Below are positions 25,108 to 33,647 of a DNA stretch of 64,000 bases, in pieces (the first letter of the stretch is position 1; each line of letters opens with the position of its first letter). A model generated the notes under the pieces. The model was given only the letters and a program-made list of their open reading frames with translations. It made no database searches and was not told the DNA's origin. Source of the DNA: Collinsella sp. (GTDB lineage Bacteria > Actinomycetota > Coriobacteriia > Coriobacteriales > Coriobacteriaceae); the NCBI GenBank assembly GCA_019414445.1, contig DXMA01000006.1, positions 55,543-119,542 of the forward strand, given 5' to 3'. The translations under genes and the position numbers were made by a program.

Positions 25108-26571
25108 CTACGCCGGAAGCATGCCAGAAATTGCCGTTACGATCAGGCCAAAGACGACCATGAAGATGAAGAACTTCCAAATGGTCTTCCACCATTGGCC
25201 AAACGAAATCCTAGCCACGCCAAGGCCGGCAACCGTCATGCCCGCCACGGGACTGATGGTGTTGATGGTCTGGTTGGCAAACTGGAGCGCGGTAACGGCC
25301 GCCTCGGGATTGAGGCCCATGAGCTCGGTCAGGGGGCCCATAACGGGCATGGTGAGTGCCGCCAGGCCAGAACTCGAGGGAACCAGCAAAGAGAGCAGGC
25401 CAAGGACGATATACATAAACGTGGTGTAGACGGCGGCGGGTGCACCGGCGAGCGCAGTAGCGAGCGCCTGGAGGATGGTGTCGATGATCATGCCGCCCTC
25501 GGCGATGACCAGAATACCGCGAGCGATACCGATAACGATGGCGGCGTACGCAAAGTCGGCAAGACCCTTAACGAACTCCTCAGCAATCGTCTGCTGGTCA
25601 AGACCGCCCAGGATACCGGCAAGCAAGCCCATGCCAAGGAACACGGCGGAAATCTCATTCATGTACCAACCCTGGGTCACAAGACCCCAGACGATAATGC
25701 CCATACCGCAAGCAAAATCGATAAGCACGAGCTTCTGACGGGTAGTGAACTCTTCCTCGATGGAGGCATCGGTCACGGAAAACTCGATACGCTTGAGCTT
25801 ATCGTCCTCGTACGTAATGGACGACTCGGGGTTTTTCTTGACGCGCATGGCGTAGCGCATGGCCCATGCGATACCGACGGCAGTGAAGATGACCCAAGAA
25901 ACGGCGCGCAGCCACAGTTGCGGATTGCCCTCGATGCCAATGATGCCCTGGGCGATCAAAACATTAAACGGATCGATGGTCGAAGCGCAATATCCCAGGT
26001 TAGGACCAAGGAAGCAGATGATGAATGCCGTCATCGAGTCATAACCGATACCCATCATGATGGGAATGAAGATGGCATAGAACGGTAGGGCTTCCTCAGA
26101 CATACCAAACGTAGTGCCGCAAATGGACAGCAGCGTCATCGTGATGGGAATGATGAGGATGTCCTTGTTCTTGAGCTTTTTAATCACACGGCTCATGCCG
26201 GCATTCAAAGCGTTGGTCTTGGTGATGATTGCGAACGATCCGCCAATCAATAAGACGAACGCAACGACGTCGGCAGCCTCTTGGATACCCTTGGTGGGCG
26301 CTTGCAGGACCGCGAAGATATCCTGGCCCAGATTGATGGTCTCGCCGGTCTCGGAATCGGTATAGTTCTTATCGACCTGTTCATAGGTTCCAGCAACGGC
26401 GACTTCACGCTCGCCCGCCGCTGTCGAAATCGTCTTGCGCTGATACTGACCAGAGGGAACGATCCAAGTCAGGACCGCGAAGACAACGATCAGCAAGAAC
26501 ATGATCGTATAGACATGCGGTAATTTGAACTTAAAACGTCTGTTTGTCTTCTTCGCCTTCGTATCTGACAT
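25108..26571 (-). CDS. YfcC-family carrier (basic amino acid / peptide-type transporter)
   Basis: The 487-residue integral membrane protein has about 11-12 helices and starts LPHVYTIMFLLIVVFAVLTWIVPSGQY, a hallmark of the YfcC family. This family is grouped with arginine/ornithine antiporter-like or short-chain carriers. Conserved loops include TTFGMSEEALPFYAIFIPIMMG and SSSGLAALTMPVMGPLTELMG. It is the first structural gene after a dedicated promoter, so it probably imports the substrate of the operon. The start at 26571 has GGAGG five bases upstream. Confidence 0.85.
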   Translation of the reverse strand: MSDTKAKKTNRRFKFKLPHVYTIMFLLIVVFAVLTWIVPSGQYQRKTISTAAGEREVAVAGTYEQVDKNYTDSETGETINLGQDIFAVLQAPTKGIQEAADVVAFVLLIGGSFAIITKTNALNAGMSRVIKKLKNKDILIIPITMTLLSICGTTFGMSEEALPFYAIFIPIMMGIGYDSMTAFIICFLGPNLGYCASTIDPFNVLIAQGIIGIEGNPQLWLRAVSWVIFTAVGIAWAMRYAMRVKKNPESSITYEDDKLKRIEFSVTDASIEEEFTTRQKLVLIDFACGMGIIVWGLVTQGWYMNEISAVFLGMGLLAGILGGLDQQTIAEEFVKGLADFAYAAIVIGIARGILVIAEGGMIIDTILQALATALAGAPAAVYTTFMYIVLGLLSLLVPSSSGLAALTMPVMGPLTELMGLNPEAAVTALQFANQTINTISPVAGMTVAGLGVARISFGQWWKTIWKFFIFMVVFGLIVTAISGMLPA

Positions 26572-26613
26572 AGATACCTCCAAAGAACTCGAGACTGCAT
26601 CGCATCTCGCTTC

Positions 26614-26679
26614 AACGTTTGCACAATGCAAACGTTCTATGACGTTCCATAGATTACCAGCAGCTTTTCTCGTCATCAA
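26614..26679 (-). promoter_or_regulatory. Operon promoter with perfect palindromic operator
   Basis: On the minus strand TTGATG (26679-26674) and TAATCT (26656-26651) are 17 bases apart. Downstream, AACGTTTGCA and TGCAAACGTT (26614-26623 and 26627-26636) form a perfect 10-bp inverted repeat with a 3-base centre, near +15 to +38. It is the likely site of the GntR regulator encoded next door. Confidence 0.55.
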
Positions 26680-26741
26680 GATAATTTCAAACTGATTGCC
26701 GCAACGCGGTTGAACGGTTGCGTTTGCGCCGTGAACGGTAT

Positions 26742-26777
26742 GGAAACGCCCGGTGAGATGATCCACCGGGCGTTTCC
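26742..26777 (-). terminator. Terminator of the gntR gene
   Basis: A perfect 14-bp stem (26742-26755 with 26764-26777) lies 13 bases past the regulator stop, with TTTCC in its 3' arm. It separates gntR from the operon promoter. Confidence 0.7.
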
Positions 26778-26789
26778 ATTCGCAATGTC

Positions 26790-27533
26790 CTAGATGTCAA
26801 AAACGTAGCGAGACCCAACGATCCGCTGACGACCGATGATAAACGGCCGCCGCTGCTCATCGAAAAAGAAGGCTTCCATATAAAACAAGGGTTCGCCAAC
26901 GGGAACTGCCAACAGTCGAGCGACCTCGGGCGACGCGCACGCGATCTCGAGCGTGCACGGGTCGGTAAACGCGGGTGTGCGGCCCGTCCGGTTGCACACG
27001 AACTCAAAAATGGATTGGTTAGATAGAGGTGCCGTTGATAGATAGGCGTTGTCCTCGTAAACATAAATGTTGTTCTCGAGCATGACAGGGACGCCATCGG
27101 CAGTGCGCACGCGCTCAACGCAAATCAAGTCAGTTCCAACGGGAACACCAAAGAACTGTGCTTCGGTGGAATCCGCCGGCAGTATCTTTCTCGAAATGAC
27201 ACACGCCCCCGGTTCCATTCCGTTAACGCGGCATGCGTCCGAAAAACTCTGGACGTCATCCTTCTGGCGAATCTTGCGCTTGAGCTTGGGGGCATTAACA
27301 AACGTGCCTTTCCCCTGTCGCTTCGTTAGATAGCCCTGCTGGACGAGCTCCTCAATAGCGCGCCGCACGGTAACGCGGCCAACTTTATAGCTCTCAGCCA
27401 ATTCGAATTCGTTGGGTATCCGCGCGCCTGCCTTGTAGGCGCCGGAGTTGATTTCGTTTTTAATGATATCGATAACCTGTTGGTACAGCGGTATCGCTGC
27501 TTTACCGTCAGTTAGCCCTTCAGTCGGTGGCAT
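26790..27533 (-). CDS. GntR-family regulator, HutC/UTRA type
   Basis: The 247-residue regulator has an N-terminal winged helix (PLYQQVIDIIKNEI, RIPNEFELAESYKVGRVTVR, YLTKRQGKGTFV; residues 17-80). A UTRA ligand domain follows, ending EPLFYMEAFFFDEQRRPF. UTRA members sense sugars, sugar phosphates or amino acids, like FrlR of the fructoselysine operon. It lies just upstream of the yfcC-led operon on the same strand, separated by a terminator and an operator palindrome. The start at 27533 follows a GGGAGAGG ribosome site. Confidence 0.9.
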   Translation of the reverse strand: MPPTEGLTDGKAAIPLYQQVIDIIKNEINSGAYKAGARIPNEFELAESYKVGRVTVRRAIEELVQQGYLTKRQGKGTFVNAPKLKRKIRQKDDVQSFSDACRVNGMEPGACVISRKILPADSTEAQFFGVPVGTDLICVERVRTADGVPVMLENNIYVYEDNAYLSTAPLSNQSIFEFVCNRTGRTPAFTDPCTLEIACASPEVARLLAVPVGEPLFYMEAFFFDEQRRPFIIGRQRIVGSRYVFDI

Positions 27534-27563
27534 ATACCCTCTCCCAGCACAATTAAGTCAAAA

Positions 27564-27600
27564 GCGGGCTCAAGGGCATTCAACAAGCCCTTGAGCCCGC
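27564..27600 (-). terminator. Terminator of the HAD phosphatase gene
   Basis: A perfect 14-bp stem (27564-27577 with 27587-27600) is followed by TTTT on the minus strand, 84 bases past the stop at 27684. Confidence 0.75.
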
Positions 27601-27683
27601 ATTAGCATAAAGTATGCTTGCTGCCGCACCAAAATGTTGGCTATTTACTCATCTGACCCGAAAAACGCGCAACTACCGCGCTC

Positions 27684-28343
27684 CTAAGAAAGCGTGAGCA
27701 GCTCCGGCAGCTGGTCGATAATCTTGTCCGCGGCATCCTGGCTAAAGCCAAAGCGCTCCTCGCGCTTGGCAATGACTGTCAGGCCGGCTCGCTTGCCGGC
27801 AGTGATGCCGGGCACCGAATCCTCAACGCAGCAGCAGCGATTCGCGGGCAGCCCCAGCAGATCCAGCGCATGCAGGTAGATGTCGGGCTCGGGCTTGCTC
27901 TCCTTAAACTGCTCGCCGCTCACCACATACTCAAAGGCATCCGACAGCCCGCACGCGTTGAGCACTTCCTCGATGCTAACCATGGGCGACGAGCTGGCAA
28001 GCGCCACGCGAACGCCGCGGCGCGGCAGCTCTCGAATCGTATCCACGGCGCCTGGGTTAATCAAAGCCTGATAGTCGCGCGGACGCTTATGCGCCCACTC
28101 GTCCCAACGGGCCAACGCTTCCTCGCCAGTGAAGTGCCCTTTACCGGCGCGCTCAAACCAATCGACCAGCATATGCAGGAAGAACTGATGCGAGGTACCG
28201 ACCTGTCCATTCAACTCCTCTTGAGTCAGATTAAGCCCAAGCTCCTTGGCAAACGCGGCAGTCTCGCCCAGGTAATAATACTCGGTATCGACAATGACGC
28301 CGTCCATGTCAAAGATAACGGCGTCGAACGGAAATGCGGACAC
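27684..28343 (-). CDS. HAD-superfamily phosphatase, beta-phosphoglucomutase/Gph-like
   Basis: The 219-residue HAD subfamily IA enzyme has motif I VIFDMDGVIVDTE, motif II VALASSSPMVS, motif III Lys in FKESKPEPDIYL, and motif IV CCVEDSVPGITAG. The cap follows motif I, as in beta-phosphoglucomutase and sugar-phosphate phosphatases. It is a cytoplasmic small-molecule phosphatase or mutase of unknown substrate. I chose the GTG at 28343 because GGGAGGG precedes it by four bases; the longer frame would overlap the terminator of the next gene. Confidence 0.85.
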   Translation of the reverse strand: MSAFPFDAVIFDMDGVIVDTEYYYLGETAAFAKELGLNLTQEELNGQVGTSHQFFLHMLVDWFERAGKGHFTGEEALARWDEWAHKRPRDYQALINPGAVDTIRELPRRGVRVALASSSPMVSIEEVLNACGLSDAFEYVVSGEQFKESKPEPDIYLHALDLLGLPANRCCCVEDSVPGITAGKRAGLTVIAKREERFGFSQDAADKIIDQLPELLTLS

Positions 28344-28360
28344 GGCACCCTCCCTAACAA

Positions 28361-28383
28361 AAGGACGCCTGCAAGCAGGCGCC
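28361..28383 (-). terminator. Terminator of the Cof-type HAD gene
   Basis: CGCCTG and CAGGCG form a tight stem with a CAAG loop. It is followed on the minus strand by TTTT, 25 bases past the stop at 28408. Confidence 0.65.
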
Positions 28384-28407
28384 CGAACCATGCATTAATC
28401 GGCGATT

Positions 28408-29250
28408 CTAACCCAGCAGCTTATCCAGCGCCACTGCAATACCATCTTCGTTGTTATTGGCGGTCACCATCTGAGCAACTGCCTTAACCTCATCGACGGC
28501 GTTGCCCATGGCAACACCGGTGCCGGCCCACTCGATCATAGACTTATCATTCTGGCCGTCGCCAAACGAGACGACCTCGCTGGCATCGATGCCGAGCTTG
28601 GGCAGGGCACCCTCGAGCGCGCGGGCCTTGTCGATACCGGGCGCCGTGTACTCAAAGTACCAGTCGGCCGTAAACATGCCCGAAAGCGTCTGGGTAAAGG
28701 GCGCATACATCTCCTCGTAATGCGCCTGCAGGTATGCCGGGTCGCCTGCCGTCAGCAGTTTGTCTACGGGATAAGTGTCCACGACCTCATGTAAGCTCTC
28801 GACCTCGCGGATCTTAAGGTCGCAGGCATCGCGCTCGTATTTGACGATGTTTTTCTGCGAGCCATCCGGCAGCGTAATCATGCAGTGGTACGAATCCTCG
28901 ACATGCAGATCGCGACCAAGCGAGATCATGGGGATCACATCATAGTTTTGCAGATGATCAATAAGACGGTGCAGTTCGTCAGCCGGCATGGCCTGGTCAA
29001 AAAGGACCTCATCGGTCTGAGCGTCGACCACATGCGCGCCATTAAAGGCAACTAGCAGACCGTCATGGTTTTGAAGGTCGAGCTCCTGCGCCAAGGCGTG
29101 CAGCCCCCATGCGGGACGACCCGAAGCCAAGATGAGCTTAATGCCCGACTCCTGCGCCGCGAGCAGCTTCTCGCGCGTACGCGGGCTGATGACCTTTTGG
29201 TCGTTGGTGAGCGTACCGTCGATATCCATTGCGATGGCTTTGATTGCCAT
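28408..29250 (-). CDS. Cof-type HAD phosphatase (YidA-like)
   Basis: The 280-residue HAD IIB enzyme has AIAMDIDGTLTNDQK (nucleophile and acid aspartates), LILASGRPAWGL, a large C2 cap from about residue 85, and the C-terminal EVVSFGDGQNDKSMIEWAGTGVAMGNA Mg site. Such proteins dephosphorylate sugar phosphates or cofactors. The start at 29250 has GGGAGG five bases upstream. It lies near pgi and another HAD gene, which hints at sugar-phosphate housekeeping. Confidence 0.88.
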   Translation of the reverse strand: MAIKAIAMDIDGTLTNDQKVISPRTREKLLAAQESGIKLILASGRPAWGLHALAQELDLQNHDGLLVAFNGAHVVDAQTDEVLFDQAMPADELHRLIDHLQNYDVIPMISLGRDLHVEDSYHCMITLPDGSQKNIVKYERDACDLKIREVESLHEVVDTYPVDKLLTAGDPAYLQAHYEEMYAPFTQTLSGMFTADWYFEYTAPGIDKARALEGALPKLGIDASEVVSFGDGQNDKSMIEWAGTGVAMGNAVDEVKAVAQMVTANNNEDGIAVALDKLLG

Positions 29251-29424
29251 ATATGCCTCCCTGTCATTGAACAACCTTGTCTGAGCCATCATACAGAACA
29301 CCCACGGCGGCGCTGTTTGCAACGGGAAAAATGTCATATTGTCCCAAACATGAACGGCGCGCCTTCGACGATTGCGATGCCCGTCGAGGCGCCTCCCGAT
29401 ACATTCCATTCTATCCAGATAGCA

Positions 29425-29456
29425 AAGGGCCCGCATCCCAACGGATACGGGCCCTT
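29425..29456 (-). terminator. Terminator of pgi
   Basis: AAGGGCCCG.ATCC pairs with GGAT.CGGGCCCTT (29425-29438 with 29443-29456), 32 bases past the pgi stop. The T-run is short. Confidence 0.6.
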
Positions 29457-29487
29457 GTCGGCTATGCGTTAGTTTTCGCAGCGAATC

Positions 29488-31182
29488 CTACTTGCGGTGC
29501 GCGCGATAGAACTCGATGAGCGCCTGGGTCGAAGCGTCCTGCTCGGCCTTGGCGGCGTCGTCGTGGAAGGCGGGAGTGATCTGCTTGGCAAGCTGCTTGC
29601 CCAGCTCGACGCCCCACTGGTCGTAGGAGTCGATGCCCCAGACCGTGCCCTCGACAAACGTGATGTGCTCGTACAGGGCGATGAGCTCGCCGAGCGCGAA
29701 CGGGGTCAGCGTGTCGCCAAAGATCGAGGTCGTCGGACGGTTGCCCTCAAAGCAGCGAGCCGGGACGATCTGCTCGGGCGTGCCCTCGGCACGAACCTCG
29801 TCGGCCGTCTTGCCAAAGGCGAGTGCCTTGGTCTGGGCCAGGAAGTTGCCCAGGAACAGCTCGTGCACGTCCTGACCGCTATCGGTCGCAGGGTTGGCGG
29901 TATTGGCGAAGGCGATGAAATCGGCCGGGACCACCACGGTGCCCTGGTGCAGCAACTGGTAGAAGGCGTGCTGGCCGTTGGTGCCGGGCTCGCCCCAGAA
30001 GATCTCGCCGGTGTCGGAGGTCACGGCGCTGCCGTCCCAGCGGACATGCTTGCCGTTGGACTCCATGGTGAGCTGCTGCAGGTAGGCCGGGAAACGGTGC
30101 AGGTACTGGCAGTACGGCAGCACGGCGTGGCTCTTGGAACCGAAGAAGTTGACGTACCAGACGTTGAACAAACCCATCAGCGCGACGGCGTTGTTCTCGA
30201 GCGGGGTGTTGCAGAAGTACTCGTCGATGGCGTGGAAGCCCTCGAGGAACTGCTGGAAGCGCTCGGGGCCGAGCACAACGATCAGCGACAGGCCCACGGC
30301 GGAGTCGACGGAGTAGCGGCCGCCGACCCAGTTCCAGAAACCGAAGGCGTTGGCCGGATCGATACCGAAGGCCTCGACCTTGTCGAGTGCAGTGGAGACG
30401 GCAACGAAGTGCTTGGCCACGGCCTCGGCGTTCTGCTCATCGGAGCCGTCGATGGCGCCCTGGGCCTTGAGCTGCTCGAGCATCCAGGTCTTGACCTCGC
30501 GGGCGTTGGTGAGGGTCTCGAGCGTGGTGAAGGTCTTGGAGACGATAATCACGAGCGTGGTCTCGGGATCCAAACCCTTGAGCTTCTCGGCCTGGTCGTT
30601 GGGGTCGATGTTGGAGATGTAGCGGCAATCGATACCGGCGTCGGCATAGGGGCGCAGAGCCTCGTAAGCCATGACCGGGCCCAGATCGGAGCCGCCGATG
30701 CCGATGGACACCAGGTGCTCGATCTTCTTGCCGGTAACGCCCTTCCACTCACCGGAGCGCACACGCTCGGCAAAAGCATACATGCGATCGAGGACCTCGT
30801 GCACGTCGGCGACGACGTCCTGGCCGTCAACGATGAGCTGGCCTTTCTCGCTCGCCGGACGGCGCAGCGCGGTGTGCAGGACGGCGCGGTCCTCGGTGGT
30901 GTTGATGTGCTCGCCGGAGAACATGGCGTCGCGGCGCTCCTCGAGCTTCACCTCGCGGGCAAGATCGCACAGGAGCTTGACGGTCTCGTCGGTCACCAAG
31001 TTCTTGGACAGGTCGAAGTGCAGGTCACCGGCGTCAAAGCTCAGCTTGTTCACACGCTCGGGATCGGCGGCGAACCAGACCTTGAGGTCGATACCTTCGG
31101 CCTCGAGCTTCTCCTGATGAGCCTCGAGCGCCTTCCAAGCGTCAGTCGACGTAGCATCGATAGGTGCGGCAACAGTTGCCAT
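29488..31182 (-). CDS. pgi: Glucose-6-phosphate isomerase
   Basis: The 564-residue glycolytic enzyme interconverts glucose 6-phosphate and fructose 6-phosphate. Phosphate-binding SIS motifs are [21 protein letters not shown] and [13 protein letters not shown]. The catalytic region is [13 protein letters not shown], followed by the C-terminal [19 protein letters not shown] signature. The length fits the long bacterial form (about 550). The start at 31182 has GAGGAGGA upstream. If the operon at 16-27 kb releases glucose 6-phosphate, this enzyme would carry it into glycolysis. Confidence 0.95.
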   Translation of the reverse strand: MATVAAPIDATSTDAWKALEAHQEKLEAEGIDLKVWFAADPERVNKLSFDAGDLHFDLSKNLVTDETVKLLCDLAREVKLEERRDAMFSGEHINTTEDRAVLHTALRRPASEKGQLIVDGQDVVADVHEVLDRMYAFAERVRSGEWKGVTGKKIEHLVSIGIGGSDLGPVMAYEALRPYADAGIDCRYISNIDPNDQAEKLKGLDPETTLVIIVSKTFTTLETLTNAREVKTWMLEQLKAQGAIDGSDEQNAEAVAKHFVAVSTALDKVEAFGIDPANAFGFWNWVGGRYSVDSAVGLSLIVVLGPERFQQFLEGFHAIDEYFCNTPLENNAVALMGLFNVWYVNFFGSKSHAVLPYCQYLHRFPAYLQQLTMESNGKHVRWDGSAVTSDTGEIFWGEPGTNGQHAFYQLLHQGTVVVPADFIAFANTANPATDSGQDVHELFLGNFLAQTKALAFGKTADEVRAEGTPEQIVPARCFEGNRPTTSIFGDTLTPFALGELIALYEHITFVEGTVWGIDSYDQWGVELGKQLAKQITPAFHDDAAKAEQDASTQALIEFYRAHRK

Positions 31183-31308
31183 AAAGTCCTCCTCGGCATA
31201 CGGGCGCACGCCTCTATGCGCCCGGACATTCAGATGCCACTATTCTAGCGCAGGTCAAGACTACAATCAGCGAGCGTTGCCAATTGGCCCCCAAACGGCA
31301 ACCAACCA

Positions 31309-31371
31309 AAAAGGGACAGGTTTATTTTGGCAGGTCAAACGCTTTACCAACCAAAAATAACCCATCCCTTT
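31309..31371. repeat. Imperfect inverted repeat, GGGACAGGTTT family
   Basis: The arm at 31309-31334 (core AAAGGGACAGGTTTATTTTG) is matched inverted by 31346-31371 at 20 of 26 positions. A third copy sits at 32034-32059, so the intervening gene is bracketed. Confidence 0.6.
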
Positions 31372-31381
31372 ATGCCAAATA

Positions 31382-31906
31382 TTAGGCCGCGGCGCAGACG
31401 CTACCGAGCAACTCGCGCAGAGGAGACCCGATGCCCTCCAGCAGTTCGGGCGCGATGATGGCAAAAACGGGAACCTCGCCGGCACCCACAACGGCGGGCA
31501 CTTTTCCCTCGGAGACGATGCATCCGTAGGGAACAAAGCCGTCCTCGCCGGCATCAAGCACGGCCATGCGACGAGCGAGTTCACGCGCAAAGCTCGCCGT
31601 ATCGGCATCGCCGATCGCCAGGACAAAGTTCACGCCCTCATCGGTCGCCAGGGCTACGGCCTCATCGACCAAATCGTCTCCCCCGTCGCCCCCGACCAAA
31701 CCGCAACGAAAGAGTACGCGTTCGAGCAGGGCGCGATCGAGCGAGCCCAGCGTCGCCGAGACGAGATCATCACGCGTGTGCTTGTCGCCTCCCAGCACGA
31801 CCAGTGTCTTGGTGCCGCCATAGTGGGCAACCAATCGCCCGCACCAGCGAGCCACATCCCCATCCGCAACCAAGCGCGTCGGCATACCAAACCCATAGTT
31901 GACCAT
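31382..31906 (-). CDS. Half-length relative of iron-containing alcohol dehydrogenase
   Basis: The 174-residue protein reads like the N-terminal NAD domain of butanol-type Fe-alcohol dehydrogenases: MVNYGFGMPTRLVADGD for MxNFxFxxPTxixFG, then LVAHYGGTKTLVVLGGDKH, and VNFVLAIGDADTASFARELA where the family has LAVGGGSxxDxAK. The GGGS turn is lost, and the whole His-rich metal domain (about 200 residues) is absent. It could be a remnant or a repurposed binding domain. The start at 31906 is chosen by that alignment. An ATG at 31957 would add 17 residues. Confidence 0.6.
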   Translation of the reverse strand: MVNYGFGMPTRLVADGDVARWCGRLVAHYGGTKTLVVLGGDKHTRDDLVSATLGSLDRALLERVLFRCGLVGGDGGDDLVDEAVALATDEGVNFVLAIGDADTASFARELARRMAVLDAGEDGFVPYGCIVSEGKVPAVVGAGEVPVFAIIAPELLEGIGSPLRELLGSVCAAA

Positions 31907-32033
31907 CTTTTCCACAACCTTTCCGTGCGTATAGGCGGTACCAATCGTTAGGCCCATGCTACGAAGCGAGGTTTTCCGAGCTGTTTCGCACTCTTTAGAG
32001 CTGCGTTAAAACCCAATCCAACCGCACGACCAT

Positions 32034-32059
32034 ACCTACCAAAACAAACCAGTCCCTTT
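32034..32059. repeat. GGGACAGGTTT-family repeat, inverted copy upstream of umuC
   Basis: These 26 bases match the complement of 31309-31334 at 23 positions. The copy ends ten bases before the -35 box of the umuC promoter. Confidence 0.6.
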
Positions 32060-32069
32060 TTGACAGGTT

Positions 32070-32128
32070 TTGACGATGTCCGGACGAGCGGGTATTATCG
32101 AACAGGTATTCGATAAGAACATGTGTTT
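32070..32128 (+). promoter_or_regulatory. umuC promoter with two LexA-like boxes
   Basis: TTGACG (32070-32075) and TATTAT (32093-32098) are 17 bases apart. CGAACAGGTATTCG (32099-32112) directly follows the -10, and GAACATGTGTTT (32117-32128) comes next. Each differs from the GAAC-N4-GTTC SOS box by one base. The placement over the transcription start fits LexA repression. Confidence 0.65.
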
Positions 32129-32129
32129 G

Positions 32130-33647
32130 ATGGGAAGCCGCGTGGGGCACGAGCGTCACACCTATATCTGCATCGACCTTAAGACGTTTTACGCCAGCGT
32201 CGAGTGTGTCGATCGCGGGCTCGACCCACTCACCACGTGCCTGGTCGTTGCCGACGAATCGCGTGGGCGCACGACCATCTGCCTCGCCATCACACAGGCC
32301 ATGAAAGACCTCGGGATACACAACCGCTGCCGTCTGTTCGAGATTCCCGACGGCATCGACTACATCAAGGCCGTACCGCGCATGCAGCACTACATGGAGG
32401 TGTCGGCGGAAATCTACGGCATCTATCTAGAATACGTGAGCCCGCAAGACATTCACGTCTATTCAATCGACGAGTGCTTTATCGACGTGACGCCCTATCT
32501 AGACCTCTACCACACCGATGCCGAAGGGTTCGCCTGCATGTTGCGCGACGAGGTCCTGGGGCGCACCGGCATCACGGCAACGGTTGGCATCGGCCCCAAC
32601 CTATTCCAGGCCAAGGTGGCACTCGACATTACCGCCAAGCACGTACCCAGCCGCATCGGCATACTCGACGACGAGACGTTCCGCAAGGAGATCTGGCCCC
32701 ATCGTCCCATCACCGACATCTGGGGCATCGGTCCCGGCGTGGCGGCCCGCCTCGAAAAATACGGCGTCTACGATCTGATGGGCGTCGCCGCGCTCGACGA
32801 AAACCTGCTTTACGATGAACTCGGCGTCAATGCCGAATATCTCATCGACCACGCCTTTGGGCGCGAGCCGACAACCATCGCCGATATCCAAGCCTATCGC
32901 CCGCAGGCAACCTCAACCACCACAGGACAGGTGCTCTCGAAGGGCTATGCCTACGAGCAGGCCTACACCGTCTTGCGCGAGATGGTCGACAACGCCGTGC
33001 TGGATTTGGTCGATAAGCACGTGGTCTGCGACAGCATCTCGCTCTTTGTGGGTTATGCGAGCGAACGAGCCGACATACGCCGCCTCGACGCCAGCGGTAC
33101 AGCGCAATATGTGGACGGATGCGGACACCTGCGCTCGAGCACGTCGAGTATCGAGCCTACCGCGACCGCCGGCCCCGAGCTCGCGCCCCGTGCGCCCAAG
33201 CCCGTCCAGCACGATGACGAACGGCGTCGTCTAGTGCGCGAGGCGCAGGCAATCGATGGCATCTTTGTGGGGGAACACGGCGGCAAACCGCGCGGTGGCT
33301 ATGCCGCACTCTTCGCGCACTCCAACGCCTCGCGAAAACTGCCCGAGCGCACCAATTCGTTTAAGAAGATCATGGGCTATTTCGATGAGCTCTGGGCGCA
33401 GACTGTCGATCCCAAACGACCGGTCAAGCGCATCAACTTGGGATTTGGCAACCTCATGCCCGAGGAATTTGCCACCATCGATCTGTTCAGCGATATCGAG
33501 GCCGATGAGCGCGAGCGCGACCTGGCGCGCGCCGTCCTGGCCGTGAAAGGCAAGTACGGCAAGAACGCGCTCGTCAAGGGATTAAGCTTTACCGCCGGCG
33601 CCACCGCGCGCGAACGCAATGAACAAGTTGGAGGACACCGTGCCTAA
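32130..33647 (+). CDS. Y-family DNA polymerase (UmuC/UvrX-like)
   Basis: The 505-residue translesion polymerase has YICIDLKTFYASVECVDRG (first catalytic Asp), YSIDECFIDVT (Asp-Glu pair), GIGPNLFQAKVALD, and the helix-hairpin-helix DIWGIGPGVAARLEKYG. A little-finger domain follows from about residue 240. The length and C-terminus resemble Gram-positive UmuC/UvrX proteins. The start is uncertain: ATG at 32121 or 32130, neither with a good ribosome site. It overlaps the yolD-like gene, and its promoter carries SOS-type boxes, so it should be DNA-damage induced. Confidence 0.88.
   Translation: MGSRVGHERHTYICIDLKTFYASVECVDRGLDPLTTCLVVADESRGRTTICLAITQAMKDLGIHNRCRLFEIPDGIDYIKAVPRMQHYMEVSAEIYGIYLEYVSPQDIHVYSIDECFIDVTPYLDLYHTDAEGFACMLRDEVLGRTGITATVGIGPNLFQAKVALDITAKHVPSRIGILDDETFRKEIWPHRPITDIWGIGPGVAARLEKYGVYDLMGVAALDENLLYDELGVNAEYLIDHAFGREPTTIADIQAYRPQATSTTTGQVLSKGYAYEQAYTVLREMVDNAVLDLVDKHVVCDSISLFVGYASERADIRRLDASGTAQYVDGCGHLRSSTSSIEPTATAGPELAPRAPKPVQHDDERRRLVREAQAIDGIFVGEHGGKPRGGYAALFAHSNASRKLPERTNSFKKIMGYFDELWAQTVDPKRPVKRINLGFGNLMPEEFATIDLFSDIEADERERDLARAVLAVKGKYGKNALVKGLSFTAGATARERNEQVGGHRA

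Noticed and set aside
29497..31248. 583-codon open frame antisense to pgi
   Set aside because: It mirrors pgi codon structure in GC-rich DNA and encodes low-complexity Val/Gly/Leu text with no family or ribosome site.
32060..32098. TTGACA at 32060 as the -35 of umuC
   Set aside because: Spacing to TATTAT would be 27 bases; TTGACG at 32070 gives 17.
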